DNA from: Aralia elata
Lineage: Eukaryota; Streptophyta; Magnoliopsida; Apiales; Araliaceae
Length of the DNA: 64,000 nt
Direction: 5' to 3'
Assembly: GCA_034770075.1 (NCBI GenBank)
Contig: CM068388.1
Location: 65,892,889-65,956,888, forward strand
Part shown: positions 1 to 11,362 of the stretch, piece after piece
How positions within the stretch are numbered: position 1 is the first letter of the stretch
How the letters are laid out: each line of letters starts with the position of its first letter
Position numbers and translations under genes: made by a program
The notes under the pieces: generated by a model
The model's database searches: none
Seen by the model: the letters and a program-made list of their open reading frames with translations, nothing else
Told to the model about the DNA's origin: nothing

Positions 1-545
1 CTTTCCTCTTACCAGTGTCATCGATCCAATCCACGAGGATGGTGCCAAAGTTTATCTCCATCTTTATGACGATTGTAGTCATGATCTTCAGCTACAGCTC
101 ACTGACTGAATCACGAGCAGAGTTCTTGCACAGAATGCATTTGCCAACAATGTCAGCAAAGAACTCATTCTCTTGGGGAATTCCTTTTTCTTTATCCCCT
201 TAAGTTGTGGATTCTTTTTGTAACCCATTAGCTTCAGCCCTCCTTCACATCAACATCTTCAAAGGAGGTGATGCCTTGATTTACAAACTCCAGATAGAGG
301 TTTATCACTGCCACATTTAGCTAAAGAGTGAAACCCTTGATTTTTGAAGTAAGAACACCATCAAGACAGACAACATTAAAGTAAAACTCCTCTACCAATC
401 TGGTGAAGATCTTTGTGCTTGCATCCAGAATCTCCATGAATCTAGCTTTCTGCACTAACATGGGAATATTTCTGAATTTCTCCTCAGCACCTTCAAACTT
501 ATCGAAGTAGAGCTGGTTGCCGATGACTACTTGATAACTGGCCAT
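1..545 (-). pseudogene. Decayed plant transposon-protein fragment
   Basis: The clearest open stretch reads from 545 to 321 on the minus strand (74 residues). Similar-looking coding sequence continues down to position 1 after stops and frame changes. The layout (a region ending in an EEFYFNVV-like stretch, then a GFTL segment) recalls the N-terminal part of the family usually annotated 'putative plant transposon protein', the family I also see at 57017-58096. That link is from general pattern, not an alignment. There is no intact reading frame and no LTR or terminal repeat that would assign it to an element. It runs off the left edge, so part of it lies outside the window. Confidence 0.4.
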
Positions 546-1967
546 CTTCTTTGATGAGATTTGAATTGAAACTTAAACATAAGTGTTTAAGCTTTGTTCA
601 AGAGAACCTGCGCTAATAGCTTGTTGTTTCCTAGAGGCACAAAAGAGATCTAAAAAGGAGGGTTGAATAGATCCTTTAAAACTTTTGATCGTTTAAGTTT
701 TCTGGATTTTGAAAGCTAGGGCTCGAAAGAGAGTGATAAAGTCTGAAAGTTTAGATTTCTGATTGCTAAAGTGAAGGGTAAAAGTCAGATGAAAAATTTG
801 AAAAGACTTTATATCACTTCCCTCTAATTTCGCTGAGTGGGACACATGTTGAGTGATGGTTGATTGCACGTCGCTTCATTTCTACTATTCACAACTGTAA
901 CGCAGTAACTCTTTCTTCTCACTTGCTTTTTTGGGAGGTGAAGACCACACGCTTTTTTAGTTACCGCCTTATTGCTTTGCAACTGGATGGTTAACGTAGA
1001 GTAAACTTATGAAAGACACTTTTCACTATACGCTGACCCTCTGCTCAACGATCCACTCTATGAAGTTCTTCACTCAACAAACCACTCTACGGACAACTTT
1101 CATTCTATGAAAGCAATCTGAGTTTTTTTACAGTCTGAGTTTTTTGAGCTTTCTCCTTAAGTTATTCTTGGAGATATGAGCTTTTATATGTTGCAGTCTT
1201 GGAGATCTAAGTGGATATATATTCTGCAACCATGGTGCATAATTGTGTGTGAGAGAGAAAGAGGATGGGAGGAGAGAGATCATGTAGGCTATTGTGACTA
1301 TGTAAGAGACAAAGAGGGATGAGAAGAGATAGGATTTGGGTTTGCTATGATCATGTGGAATGAAGAAGATTTTAGAGTGAGCAAGAGAGAGAAAGTGAGA
1401 GAGTGAGAAAGATAAAGGGAGTTATAGAGAGAGAAAAAGCAAGGAAGAGAGTAATGTTGAGTTAGAGAGATGATGATTAATAGTACTATTTTTTAGCTTT
1501 CTTAAGGACCACCATACTTTTGTTTCATTAGATATATGCCCAATAACATTTGCAAAATCAAATAGATTAGCTTTACAACATATTTTGAATAAAGTAATAA
1601 AATGTAGTATATAAAAATACTTAAGAAACACCACTTGATGTCTTTTAACATTGAAAAATAAATTCTATAATTATTTAATATCTTAGTATTATGATTTACA
1701 ACAATATAATGTTTAATAATCATACATTTGTATTTATTTATACGTATTTTTTGTAAATTAGAATTAAACAACATATTGATATTAATTTTTTTAATAATAA
1801 TTAATGTCTAATTTTGCTAGTAGATGACTTTATTAATTAATTTATTTTTTTGGTACTTGGTACTTTATCTAATAAAGTATATGTTTCCGGTACAAAATAT
1901 AAAATTTTTTAATACTTGTTATTATTTTTGATGATGCATAATATTTTTAATTATTTTAATTTATAAA
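546..1967. other. No gene seen; GA-rich then AT-rich spacer
   Basis: No convincing coding region. About 1230-1460 is rich in GAGA/GAAA purine runs on the plus strand. From about 1500 to 1960 the sequence is strongly AT-rich. Short open frames here show no recognisable domain and use AT-rich, low-complexity codons. Confidence 0.6.
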
Positions 1968-2074
1968 TTCGGCTCAACCGACTTAACACACTATTCAACC
2001 GGTTGAACTAATGAACCGCTAAATCGGTGCCTCAACCGGTTCAATGTTCGGTCTGGTTCTAATAACTATGGTTA
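1968..2074. repeat. CCGGTT-box repeat fragment
   Basis: A short block with several CAACCGGTTGAA-like palindromes inside otherwise AT-rich DNA, ending at GGTTCTAATAACTATGGTTA and directly abutting the truncated copia reverse transcriptase. Similar CCGGT boxes occur at 6378-6480 and 7590-7633. It looks like the end of a mobile repeat of a family I cannot name. Confidence 0.4.
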
Positions 2075-3125
2075 GATTACTTTGAAACTTTTGCTCCTGT
2101 AGCAAAAATGACTACAGTTCGAGTTTTGCTTGCTTTATTAGCTGTACATAATTGGCATTTAGGACAAATGGATGTTACTAATGCTTTCCTTCATGGTGAT
2201 CTTTTGGAGGAGGTATATGGATTTTCCTCCCGGGTTTTCTCCCTCTTCTACTGGTACCTCAGTCCCTTTGGTTTGTAAACTACAGAAATCCTTGTATGGC
2301 CTTAAACAAGCTCCTCGTTAGTGGTTTGCAAAATTTTCTGGTGCTCTGTTGGCATATGGCTTTACACAGTCCTACAATGACTCCATCTTGCATAGATCCC
2401 CTTATATGGTGGTCTTATTAGTTTTTGTGGACGACATTATTGTAGCAGGCCCAAACTTGACTCTTATTAAGGCTGTCAAAGACTATTTACATACACAGTT
2501 CAAGGTCAAAGACTTGGGTGTTTGAAAAAAATTTATTGGTTTGGGGTTTGCCAGATCTGGTAAAGGCATCCTTTTATATCAGAGGAAATATGTGCTAGAT
2601 ATTCTGAAGGATTATGGGCATACAACAACTAAAGCTTCTAAGGTTCCTATGGAATAGAATCATACTCTTCCAGCTAATGAAGGACCTGAGTTTGAGAATC
2701 CATCTATGTACAGGCGGTTAGTGGGAAGGTTGATTTATCTGACCATTACTCAACCGCAAACCACTGTATCCAAGTCTCTGCAGAAGCTGATTATCGGGCA
2801 ATGGCTAACTCTTGTTGTGAAATTACTTGGCTTGTGTCCTTTGCTAAAAGATTTTGGTCTTTCTCATGTTACTCCTGTTACATTGTTTTGTGATAATCAG
2901 TCCACTCTATATATTGCCTCTAATCTAGTGTTTCATGAACGAACCAAACACATTAAGATAGACTGCCATTTGGTCCGTGAGAAGCTTCTTCAAGGCATGA
3001 TTCAGAACAGCTCATTTACCAACTCATTTGCAGCCTGCAGACTTGTTTACTAAGGCTTTAAGTCATGATGTTCTTCTTAATCATATTAGTAAGTTGGGGT
3101 GCTGTGATTTGTTTCAGCCATGCAA
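2075..3125 (+). pseudogene. Ty1/copia reverse transcriptase-RNase H, truncated
   Basis: The translated pieces match the C-terminal half of a copia polyprotein. A NAFLHGDL motif is followed by a pyrimidine-rich LYGLKQAPR motif, the catalytic FVDDI motif near 2425-2440, and a C-terminal RNase H segment with a CDNQS motif near 2890 and a KHI.ID..L motif. It is dead: it starts abruptly within reverse transcriptase at 2075, has a frameshift near 2217, in-frame stops near 2320, 2523 and 2657, and an internal deletion near 2755-2765 that joins the end of reverse transcriptase to late RNase H. Gag, protease, integrase and the 5' LTR are missing. Confidence 0.85.
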
Positions 3126-3137
3126 CTTGAGGGGGAA

Positions 3138-3360
3138 TGATAATATACATCAAGGCAATACACAAACAAGTCCGGCTGTAGTGAAGGATAGCAAAGTAAG
3201 TTAGCAGAGTTGGTACATGGATATTAAGCAAGGGTAATCTTATAATTTCTGAGTATGTTAGTAGGAAGTTTAGTATAAATATCAGTTCTCTCTCTCTCAT
3301 ATCAGATTCGTTCAATAATAGAAAGTTATTTTTGTCTTTCTCCATTAGAAGATTCTTACA
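3138..3360 (+). repeat. Copia 3' LTR
   Basis: About 223 bp, starting TGATAATATACATC right after a polypurine tract (CTTGAGGGGGAA, 3126-3137) and ending ...GATTCTTACA. It has a TATA-like TATAAAT at 3274-3280 followed by CT repeats. Its position directly after the pseudogenised pol and the polypurine tract identify it as the 3' LTR. No partner LTR is present, so the right boundary is inferred from the CA end. Confidence 0.65.
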
Positions 3361-4042
3361 ATGAGGGCCAAGACTAAATTCCAATCTTGTTCAAAAGTTT
3401 CCTAAAATCCAAAACCAAATTCTCATGTGGTTAGTTGAAATTGTATTATTTAGCATGTCAAGAATAATGATCACAACATCATATTCCAACGAGTTACTAA
3501 TTACAAATTGTAGATTTGTTTTCCTTTCCGAAAAGATAAAAGATTCGTAGAGTTGAGAAATCATTCCATTACAAACAATCACCAGTTTAACTAACCATGA
3601 CTAATTTCATCTAAGATCTTGGAAACTAATGTAGGCAGCTGCATAGAAAGTCCTAGTTAATCCAGCTATTTCTGCGCCTCTGAATCTGTCTCACTTGATT
3701 ATATTGTTACAAATTATAGTGCTTTTACTTGAGACATATATAAATAGACTATGGAGTTCTACATTATAGAACGTACAGTTGTATATGAGAAAGAACATAA
3801 ACATTCACTTGAAAAAAGGAACAGTGAAACAAGGCATTTTGAATTAACAAGACTATTCCAAGCAAAATCACCCTCACTTAAAAATAATCCATAAGACACC
3901 ATTTGGTAAACCGCAATGATCATTGCAGTGTACGATCAGCAATATCTTCATTTACAACTGCGGAGTTCGAAAGCCATCTCAAATACTAGAGCTTGGGATA
4001 CTCATTTTACCCATTCTTCTAAATCAGATTAAAACCTGTCCT
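3361..4042. other. No gene seen; 3' flank of the PPR gene
   Basis: AT-rich sequence with no recognisable coding region. It probably contains the 3' untranslated region and terminator of the minus-strand PPR gene, but no specific polyadenylation site can be assigned with confidence. Confidence 0.5.
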
Positions 4043-5695
4043 TTAGGCGGTAATAGAAGATGAATCAGGTAAGAAACCCCTCCTTACCATTTTGTCAAGA
4101 AGTATCTTGGCCTCGTGACACTGGTTCCCCTTCAAAAAACCTTGGACAATAGCATAGTAAGTGACTTCATCCGGCGGGCAGCCATTTTCTTCCATTTTGA
4201 TGAGAAATCCATTCGCCTCTTCAAATTGCCGATTATGACAAAGGCCACTTATTAGTATGGTATATGTTATAATATTAGGTTTCAAACCTTTATAAGAAAT
4301 ATTATCAAAAAGTTCCCTTGCTGTATCAATCTTTCCATCCTTGCTAGTACCATCAATGAGAATATTGTAAAGAGCAACATCAGAAATTAATCCCCTATTC
4401 TCAAACAGATGAAATAAAGACAACGCCTCAGCAGTCTGATGATTTTTACAAAGTCCATCTAACAAGATACCACAGGTGTACAGGCTTGGCACTATGCCCC
4501 CTGCTTGCATCTCATTAAAAAGTTCAAGAGCAGCTGCACATTTACCAATTTGAAATAAGCCTTGTAAAAGACTGCTGTAGGTAATAACGTCAGACTTCAA
4601 TCCTTTGGAAGCCATTTCTCGAAAGAGATGCATCGCCTGATCCATTTTTTTCTCCTTGCAATGGCCATTGATTAAACTGTTATAGCTAACAATGTTTGGC
4701 AAAATACCTCTATCAACCATCAAATGAAGCACTTGCATTGCTTTATCCATTTGCCCTCGCAAACAATATCCATCTATGAGTGATGTGTATGTGACAATAT
4801 CAGGATCCATGCCTCCTTGAATCATGTTTTGGATCAAGGAATCTGCTTCTTTTATCTCCCCTTCCTTGCAATATGCATCCACCAATATATTAAAGGTGTA
4901 CAAATTTGGAGAAATTTTTAAGTTACACATTTCTTTCCAAACCCTAGTAGCCTCATTCCAACGACCAAAATTGCATAATCCTTGAATCAATGAACTATAT
5001 GTGATAACATTTGGCGGAATTCCTTTCCCAATCATTTCTGAGAAAAGGTTCAAAGCATTGTCTATCAGTCCATCCTTGCAGAAACTATCTATGATCGTGC
5101 TATACGATACGGTGTCAGGTTTACATCTATTCTTTTCCATAAATTTGAGCAAATTAATGGCTGTTGCGGTGTTCCCGGTTTTACAAAGCCCATTTATAAT
5201 TGTCCCATACATGACTTGATTGGGTTTACAAACTTTCTCCCTGATCAACTTCTTAAATAAATCCACCGCCTCAGGAGTCCTATCTGCTAGAATGAGTCCC
5301 TTTAAAAGAGTGTTGAAGGTAGTCGAATTTGGTAAAAACCCACGCTTGAAGAAAGTACAGAAGATAGCAAAACCGTAACCAACTTCATTTAGGTGGCAAC
5401 AGCAATTCATTGCAATATTCAAGGTATATTCATCAACTGGAACACCCAAGAAACCCATTTTCTTAAACAAAATAATTGCAGAATCGTAATGTTTCATCTT
5501 GGAAATAATCCCAAGTAATTTGGTAAAATCAACAACGGAAGGCCTAGGTCGCATTTGGAGCATTTCATCGAACAGATTGAGTGCATGTTCGAGCTTATTA
5601 ACATTGTCAAAACAAAATATAGGTCGGTTTGAACTAGTAATAATAGAATGAGAGTGAAAATGAGAGTGGAAAAAAAAAAATACCTTCATAATCAT
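4043..5695 (-). CDS. P-class PPR protein, restorer-of-fertility-like
   Basis: Intronless gene of 550 codons. The protein has 14 consecutive 35-residue pentatricopeptide repeats (one of 36) preceded by a half repeat, typical of P-class PPR proteins that bind organellar RNA base by base. The first part (a DEMLQMRPRPS segment leading into VDFTKLLGIISKMK) is the hallmark N-terminus of the restorer-of-fertility-like clade, whose members act mainly in mitochondria on RNA stability or cleavage. No PPR-E, DYW or SMR domain follows. I choose ATG 5695; the frame is open to 5701 only through a TTG. An 11-A/T run (5670-5680) lies just after the start and encodes four Phe, and the N-terminus is poor in Arg for a mitochondrial presequence, so the true start or an upstream exon is uncertain. 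It is otherwise intact, the only clear host gene here. Confidence 0.9.
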   Translation of the reverse strand: MIMKVFFFFHSHFHSHSIITSSNRPIFCFDNVNKLEHALNLFDEMLQMRPRPSVVDFTKLLGIISKMKHYDSAIILFKKMGFLGVPVDEYTLNIAMNCCCHLNEVGYGFAIFCTFFKRGFLPNSTTFNTLLKGLILADRTPEAVDLFKKLIREKVCKPNQVMYGTIINGLCKTGNTATAINLLKFMEKNRCKPDTVSYSTIIDSFCKDGLIDNALNLFSEMIGKGIPPNVITYSSLIQGLCNFGRWNEATRVWKEMCNLKISPNLYTFNILVDAYCKEGEIKEADSLIQNMIQGGMDPDIVTYTSLIDGYCLRGQMDKAMQVLHLMVDRGILPNIVSYNSLINGHCKEKKMDQAMHLFREMASKGLKSDVITYSSLLQGLFQIGKCAAALELFNEMQAGGIVPSLYTCGILLDGLCKNHQTAEALSLFHLFENRGLISDVALYNILIDGTSKDGKIDTARELFDNISYKGLKPNIITYTILISGLCHNRQFEEANGFLIKMEENGCPPDEVTYYAIVQGFLKGNQCHEAKILLDKMVRRGFLPDSSSITA

Positions 5696-5750
5696 TACCA
5701 AGAATGGATCTTCTTCTCAAGATGAAAGAGACAACTGTAGAAACACAATT

Positions 5751-6310
5751 TCTCTTCATTAACATCTTCTGGAGCCAAAAGAATGGTCTCAATTGAAGTA
5801 GTAATGTGTATTTGAAGATTGAATGAACTGTTAATGAACCCTAACAATGTGTTTTTTAGTTTAGAAAATTGTGGAAAATAAAGGATTTGGGAGAATTTTA
5901 ATTGTTTTATATATCCAACAGTTTTTTTTAGAGGGAAAAAGAAAGAGAAATGGGAAAGATAATATTGACCGCTAAATACTTATCTATCTAGCTACTATAT
6001 AAAGTGAGAGGGGTGACTTGAAGTTACTTTTGGCCTAATTTTCTCTTCATTAACATCTTCTGGGGCCAAAAGAATGGTCTCAATTGAAGTAGTAACGTGT
6101 ATTTGAAGATTGAAATAACTCTAACGGTGTGTTTTTTAGTTTAAAAAATGGTGGAAAAGAAAGGATTTGGGAGAATTTTAATTGTTTTATATATCCAACA
6201 GTTTTTTTTAGAGGTAAAAAGAAAGAGAAATGGAAAAGATAATATTGACCGCTAAATACTTATCTATCTAGCTACTATATAAAGTGGGAGGGGTGACTTG
6301 AAGTTACTTT
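5751..6310. repeat. Tandem duplication upstream of the PPR gene
   Basis: A block of about 280-290 bp occurs twice in direct orientation (about 5751-6030 and 6042-6310), roughly 95% alike apart from a small deletion in the second copy. Each copy contains CTATATAAAG (5995-6004 and 6275-6284), TATA-like on either strand. The duplication covers the probable promoter and 5' untranslated region of the minus-strand PPR gene. Confidence 0.8.
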
Positions 6311-6531
6311 TGGCCTAATTTTTTCTCGTTTTATATTATTTAAGGATTTTTTTTAAATAAAACTAAATGTAATTTTCTATCAAGGTTCTCATAACCGGAT
6401 CGGGCATCGAACCGAAAAAGGTACTAGGTGGGTGGGTCACTGGTTCGACCAGCGGTCGGACCGTTATTGACCCAGTGATGTCATTAATATATTATTAAAA
6501 TATATTAATTATTATGTATAAAAAATTAAAC

Positions 6532-6738
6532 CTATTTGTACAAAATTTATTTTATACAATTCAAATAAATACTAAATTTATATAAAAAGAAAGATATTAA
6601 ATCATGATCATAACTCAAAATTCAAGAGTGATAAAATCAAACACAAATAAACACAACCATCTCTAGAATACATTCAATCAAATTCGGTAAAAAAAACTAA
6701 ATCTATTTGTACAATGTTTACTTTATACAATTCAAATA
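6532..6738 (+). repeat. 171-bp tandem duplication with MITE in copy 2
   Basis: The sequence from CTATTTGTAC at 6532 repeats at 6703. Copy 1 (6532-6702) is uninterrupted. Copy 2 is split at a TA after 6738 by the MITE and resumes at 7453 (TAAATACTAAATTTATAT...) to about 7560. Copy 1 therefore shows the sequence of the empty insertion site. Confidence 0.85.
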
Positions 6739-7452
6739 CAGTAGAACCTCTATAAATTAATACTCGATAAATTAATAATCCCTCTAAAATAATATTTTTT
6801 CCCAGTCCCGACTTGGGCTAATGAGATAAATTAATAATTTTGATAAAATAATAAAATAATAATTTTTAAAAAGACCCTTATATAAATATATGGTCCCATC
6901 AAAATCATAAATTAATAATTTTTTTAAATTACAAATATATCTAGGGTAATCTTGCGTATTTGATTTGTGATGGTGGATTTATGGACACCTTTTAGATGAG
7001 AAGCCACTGTTGAGTATGATTTGAAGAATTTTTGTTGATGTTTATATAGTAGTTCTCTTTATCATCATACATGGAATGTATTAAATTCTAGTACAATGAA
7101 CTTATATATACAAATTAATTAAACTTAATGTGAATATAATTTTTTTTAAAAATAAAATATGAATGTAATTTGAAAAACTAGATACAATGAATATTATTTA
7201 ATTATTAAAAATAATTAATATCACAATGAATTCTATTATTACATTAATTTAATAAGTATGATACATTGCATCAAAAAAGTATGATATAAACATCAATAAA
7301 ATGCAATAATTTTAATTTAATTAAATTTATGTTCAACGAATAGAAAAACACTCTTTAAATTAATAAATTATTAATTTATCGATTAAATAATAACTCTCTA
7401 AATTAATAAAAAATTTCAGTCCCAACAATATTAATTTATAGAGGGTCTACTA
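6739..7452. mobile_element. Emigrant/Lemi1-like (pogo-type) MITE, 714 bp
   Basis: Terminal inverted repeats of 24 bp (6739-6762, CAGTAGAACCTCTATAAATT..., and 7429-7452) match at 22 of 24 positions and are flanked by TA target duplications (6737-6738 and 7453-7454). The ends match the consensus I know for Emigrant/Lemi1 elements, non-autonomous members of the pogo branch of Tc1/mariner. The inside is AT-rich with no transposase frame, so it needs a transposase from elsewhere. Confidence 0.85.
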
Positions 7453-7633
7453 TAAATACTAAATTTATATGAAAAGAAAGATATTAAATCATGATCATAA
7501 CTCAAAACTCAATCAAGGATATGATACATTCAATTAAATTCAAAGGTTTAAATTAGCCACACAAAAAAAGTGAGGTCGGGAACCGGTAAAACCGGTGACC
7601 CGGTTACCGGGTCACTGGGTCGATCGGTCCAAC

Positions 7634-9550
7634 TGTAACAATCCGGAATTTTGTATTATTTGAAAATATGCATTAAAGTTGAATAAATGTTTTTAATTGA
7701 TTTTATTGGTTTAAATTAACAAGTGATGAAATTGTTTTATTTAGATGTGTTTTAATTAAATTTATGTTGGTGTTTTTTTAAAACTAAATGAGTTAATTAA
7801 AGTAAAAGAGTTGTTGGTAATTATAGTGCTAATATTCTAGTTTAATTTAATAATTAAATTAGAAAGGTGATGATTTATTAAATTAGAATAGTAATTTATT
7901 TGTTAAATTAATGTGTTATGTTAGTTGAATTATTTAATAATAGTAAGTGTGACATGTGACTATATAATAAGAGAATATAAAAATAACTTAGTAGGTGATT
8001 AAATTAGCTTTACCAAACATGGCCTTGTAGCCTTTGGTTTATTAAGCTAGCAAAACCTTTTTATTTTTATAACTGATAAAATAAATTGCGTGAATTATTA
8101 TACCATCAGTTGAGTTTACGTGGTTTACTTTTTAAGCTTAAGAGTGAGGGGTTTTGAGAGAGCAATAAATTAGAGAGGAGAGGAACTTGAGAGAAAATTG
8201 TTCTAAAAATTCAGGGAAGATTATTGGTGACAAAGTTTCTTAATCATCATCTTGCTAAGGTTTATCAAGGAATCAAAAGTATTATCAAAGTTTAAAATTC
8301 ATGTTCTTATTATGTTTTGGGTTTCATAAGAATTCTGATTTTAGTTGTTCAATTTGATGGGAATGGAGTTATGTGTGCTGGTTTTCATGTATAATCTGTT
8401 AATTGTTGTTTCTAAACGATTTTCAGAAAACGAAATTCATAGAATCATGTTTTAAATGAAGGATTTTTGGTGTTCTTGAGTGTTCATAGCATATATATAT
8501 GAAATATATGTTTTTGTGAGTCAAATTTAAGGTTTAACACTTGAGGAATCTGCAAATTGATTGTAGTTTATGAAACTACGTTTAGATACGAAGAAAATAC
8601 AATTTACATACTTTGAGTTCGCTAAGAATTAAGCCCACAGTGATCTGTGCTATTAAATGTGTTGGTTTTTGGAAAAACTAAGAAAAAATTTGATTTAAAT
8701 CCTTTGGGTTTTGTTATTTTGTTTGTTTTAGGTTGTTAGAATTAGTATATGGATGCTTAATACTGTTTCTAAGAGGTTTATGATACTTGGGTATGCTTGA
8801 ATTGGTGTTTGATGCTAAAATTCGTGTTTTTGGGCTTGAGAATTCTGTAGTTCACGAACTGCAGAATCTGGAATTCAGGTTTACCGCCCCGACGGGCTTA
8901 TTGTACTAGGTTTACCGTCCCGGCGGGGTATTTTGTGAAGGAAACTCCTGCCCTGGCGGGAAATGCAGAAAGTGACATTTTTTTTCTTTTCTTTTTGGTC
9001 ATGTTATGTTATCCTATGCATGTTTAAAGCTTAGACTAATGTATTAAATGAATTCTAAGATACTGTGATGGATGGTAAGCATATACTTGATGATTATAAA
9101 ATATAAAGTTGATGTACCTTAAATTAACGTTAAGTTTTAGGAATTCTTAAGTGTGATATTGATACAACTAAGCTTGTAACTTCTGAAGTGAGATTGATAA
9201 TCAGAAAACAATTGAGATATTAAGATGAGGTTGGATGAGAGTGAATCTTGAAGTGTTGATGATATTATAACTAATCATCGTTATTGCTATATAAACAGAA
9301 TGTGTAGGTTGTTTAATGTACGTGATTTGTAATTAAGAAAAACTACGCACGAGGCAAGTTTCTTACCCTTAACTCTTTTATGTTAAACAAGTTTCTAACT
9401 CTAAACTTACTTAACGCAAGTTCTTTATAGATGTTCCTTCTTACAAGTTGTAATTATGTTTTCCGTTGACATCATACAAAGGTAGTCGTTCTATATATCA
9501 TTACTTGAAGCTTGGTTATATTGAAACCATTGTTTTAATACTTTGGATAT
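7634..9550 (+). repeat. Element G 5' LTR, first part
   Basis: Starts TGTAACAATCCGGAATTTTG and aligns closely, in the same orientation, with the copy starting at 33876, differing by about 2-3% by eye. It is interrupted after 9550 by element A, with GATAT (9546-9550) duplicated at 27425-27429, and continues there to 28320. Total LTR length is about 2.8 kb, typical of Tekay/Del chromoviruses. The short open frames inside are not genes. The element's own 5-bp target duplication would be CCAAC (7629-7633), but the other copy is outside the window. Confidence 0.9.
8878..8971 (+). promoter_or_regulatory. GC-rich motif cluster in the G LTR
   Basis: Three imperfect palindromic boxes of the form ACCGCCCCGACGGG, CCGTCCCGGCGGGG and GCCCTGGCGGGAAA sit in AT-rich LTR sequence. 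The counterpart in the 3' LTR (38330-38430) has four, including an exact match to the plant E2F consensus TTSSCGSSAA. They probably belong to the U3 promoter region, but no TATA box is assigned with confidence. Confidence 0.4.
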
Positions 9551-9848
9551 TGTAGACACCCAAATTTTGCGTTTCCTTCTACTAACCGTGACAGGAGGGC
9601 GAAATCGTCAATTGAACCAGCTTGCGGGAGCAAAGGAGCGGGCACAAGGGCGAGCGCCCGGTCCCGCCGCAATGATTTGGGCAGCCCAAGTCGACGTGAC
9701 AGCATGACCGTCCGAGGCAGGCATTTCCGAATGAGGTGGCACGTCTCCCGGAAGTTCCCGGACTGCGGAATACGAGCCTGTCAGCGAAAACCGACGTTGC
9801 GGTACGAAAATCGAGGCGTGACACGAAAATCGAGAAAATCAAGCCCGC

Positions 9849-10013
9849 CAGCCGCGGATAGATCTGCGGCCAAGTGAGTGCGCCAGCACGAAAACCGGGA
9901 AATCGGCACTCAGCAGCTGAGTGCGACGGGAGGCGTGCCAGCTGGCCAGCCGCAGATCTATCTGCGGCCAGCCGCAGATAGATCTGCGGCTGGCTCTGGC
10001 CAGCCTATTTAAG
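9849..10013 (+). promoter_or_regulatory. LTR promoter: palindromes and TATA-like box
   Basis: Three palindromes of the form GCCGCAGAT-NN-ATCTGCGGC lie at 9851-9870 (one base off), 9949-9968 and 9971-9990; the last two start exactly 22 bp apart. About 15 bp further is TATTTAAG (10006-10013), so transcription probably starts near 10035-10045. The same palindrome occurs in the LTRs of B and in an inverted block at 24207-24270. Confidence 0.6.
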
Positions 10014-11362
10014 GCAGCTTCGGCAGCATACAGGGGGTTCAGCAGTTTTGAAGAAGAAGAATTTCTGCAGCAGCAAAAAAATACGGAAATAGAGAGAAAA
10101 TAGCTAGATTTTGCAACAAAATAAGGAGAAAGAAGAGAAAAAAAGAGTGGAATTAATTCTTTTGAGTTTGATTGTATCAAATACATCATTTATCCTATTC
10201 AAATACACAAGTTCACATCCATTTGAGATCAATTGCAAGGTGAAAATTTCTATTTGTTCTAGCAATTCATGTCCTATTGATTTGGGTAAATTAGATATAA
10301 TTTTCATGTATCTTATTGAACAATGAATTAGGGATTATTTGCGAGGGTTCCATTGGAACAAAATTCTTCTTAATAACCCGATGATATTCATGTTTTGATT
10401 TCTTGTTTGTTGTATAAGAGATGTATTGGTTGTGGTTCCTTTAATTTGCTATTTAGGATGTCGTGATATTGTTAGAATTTCCGCGTTGGTTATTTATTGT
10501 AATGTTTGATTTGTGAGTATGTAATAATCGTGGTTGTGAGCCTAGGAAAACGACCCCGTGGTCCAAATCCGATGATGGACATGTCTTGATGTATATAGCG
10601 GGTAGGATGTAGCCTCCTTGTAACGTGTAACCGTCGGGCCTTAAAACGACGCCAAAGCGAGAATCGGATTTAAGGCCCCATATTAGTGGAACTTGTGATT
10701 GTAGGCGTTTGGGATTATTTTGATGGCTTACATGCCCATGAATAGCCCCAACGCATTTTAATGCTTGATTTGATTTACGACACGAAATTGATTTCAAAGC
10801 TAAATGATAAGATTTTCATAAAATCAATCAAAGTAGGATATTAGAATCACGAGGTTAAAATTTGAGAAACGTTAATGAATGTCGATTCCTATATAACGAG
10901 AAAGCTAAAGAAAAAAAATCGTTTTCCAAAACAACACACGAAATGATTTTATAAATAATTGACGTTTTATTAAACCTTTGTGCATAGGGTGAAAGAGATC
11001 CTAGAAATTGCCCATCATTTTATGAAAGCAACGTATAGATCTCGATTCCTATTTTGACGAAGGTTTAAAACTCTTGTTTTTTTTGTTAAAACGACACTTA
11101 ATGAAAATCCCATAGTTTTGGACAACTAAAATCAAACCTTTCTCATAAAGAATAAAGCTTTCTCGGGTACATCGAAAAGACATTCCGAAGCGTACTCAAA
11201 TTAAAACACGATTTTCCCTAAAATCCAAATGACTCTTTCATACAAACTCACCATAACATTCACATAGACACACACCCACACACAAGCGCGCGCACACACA
11301 CATTTCATGAATTAAAGGATAGGAAAGCATCAAGATTGCGGTAACCGTGTTTCACGGAAGTC

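Larger units (their letters stand above)
6378..7633. repeat. CCGGT-box bounded repeat, host of element G
   Basis: Both ends carry GC-rich blocks built from CCGGT/GGGTCACTGG boxes (about 6393-6480 and 7575-7630) around an AT-rich centre. The two ends share a GGGTCACTGGxTCGA.CGGTC core in the same orientation. The centre holds a 171-bp tandem duplication and a MITE. The right end is interrupted by the LTR of element G at 7634. I cannot assign a family. Confidence 0.45.

Noticed and set aside
1422..1774. AT-rich minus-strand frames
   Set aside because: Low-complexity Ile/Leu/Tyr-rich translation with no motif.
5696..5701. PPR start at 5701
   Set aside because: That codon is TTG; the first ATG is at 5695.
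9582..10797. Several open frames repeated at 25339-26554
   Set aside because: They lie within the two LTRs of A and recur because the LTRs are identical; no domains and they overlap promoter elements.
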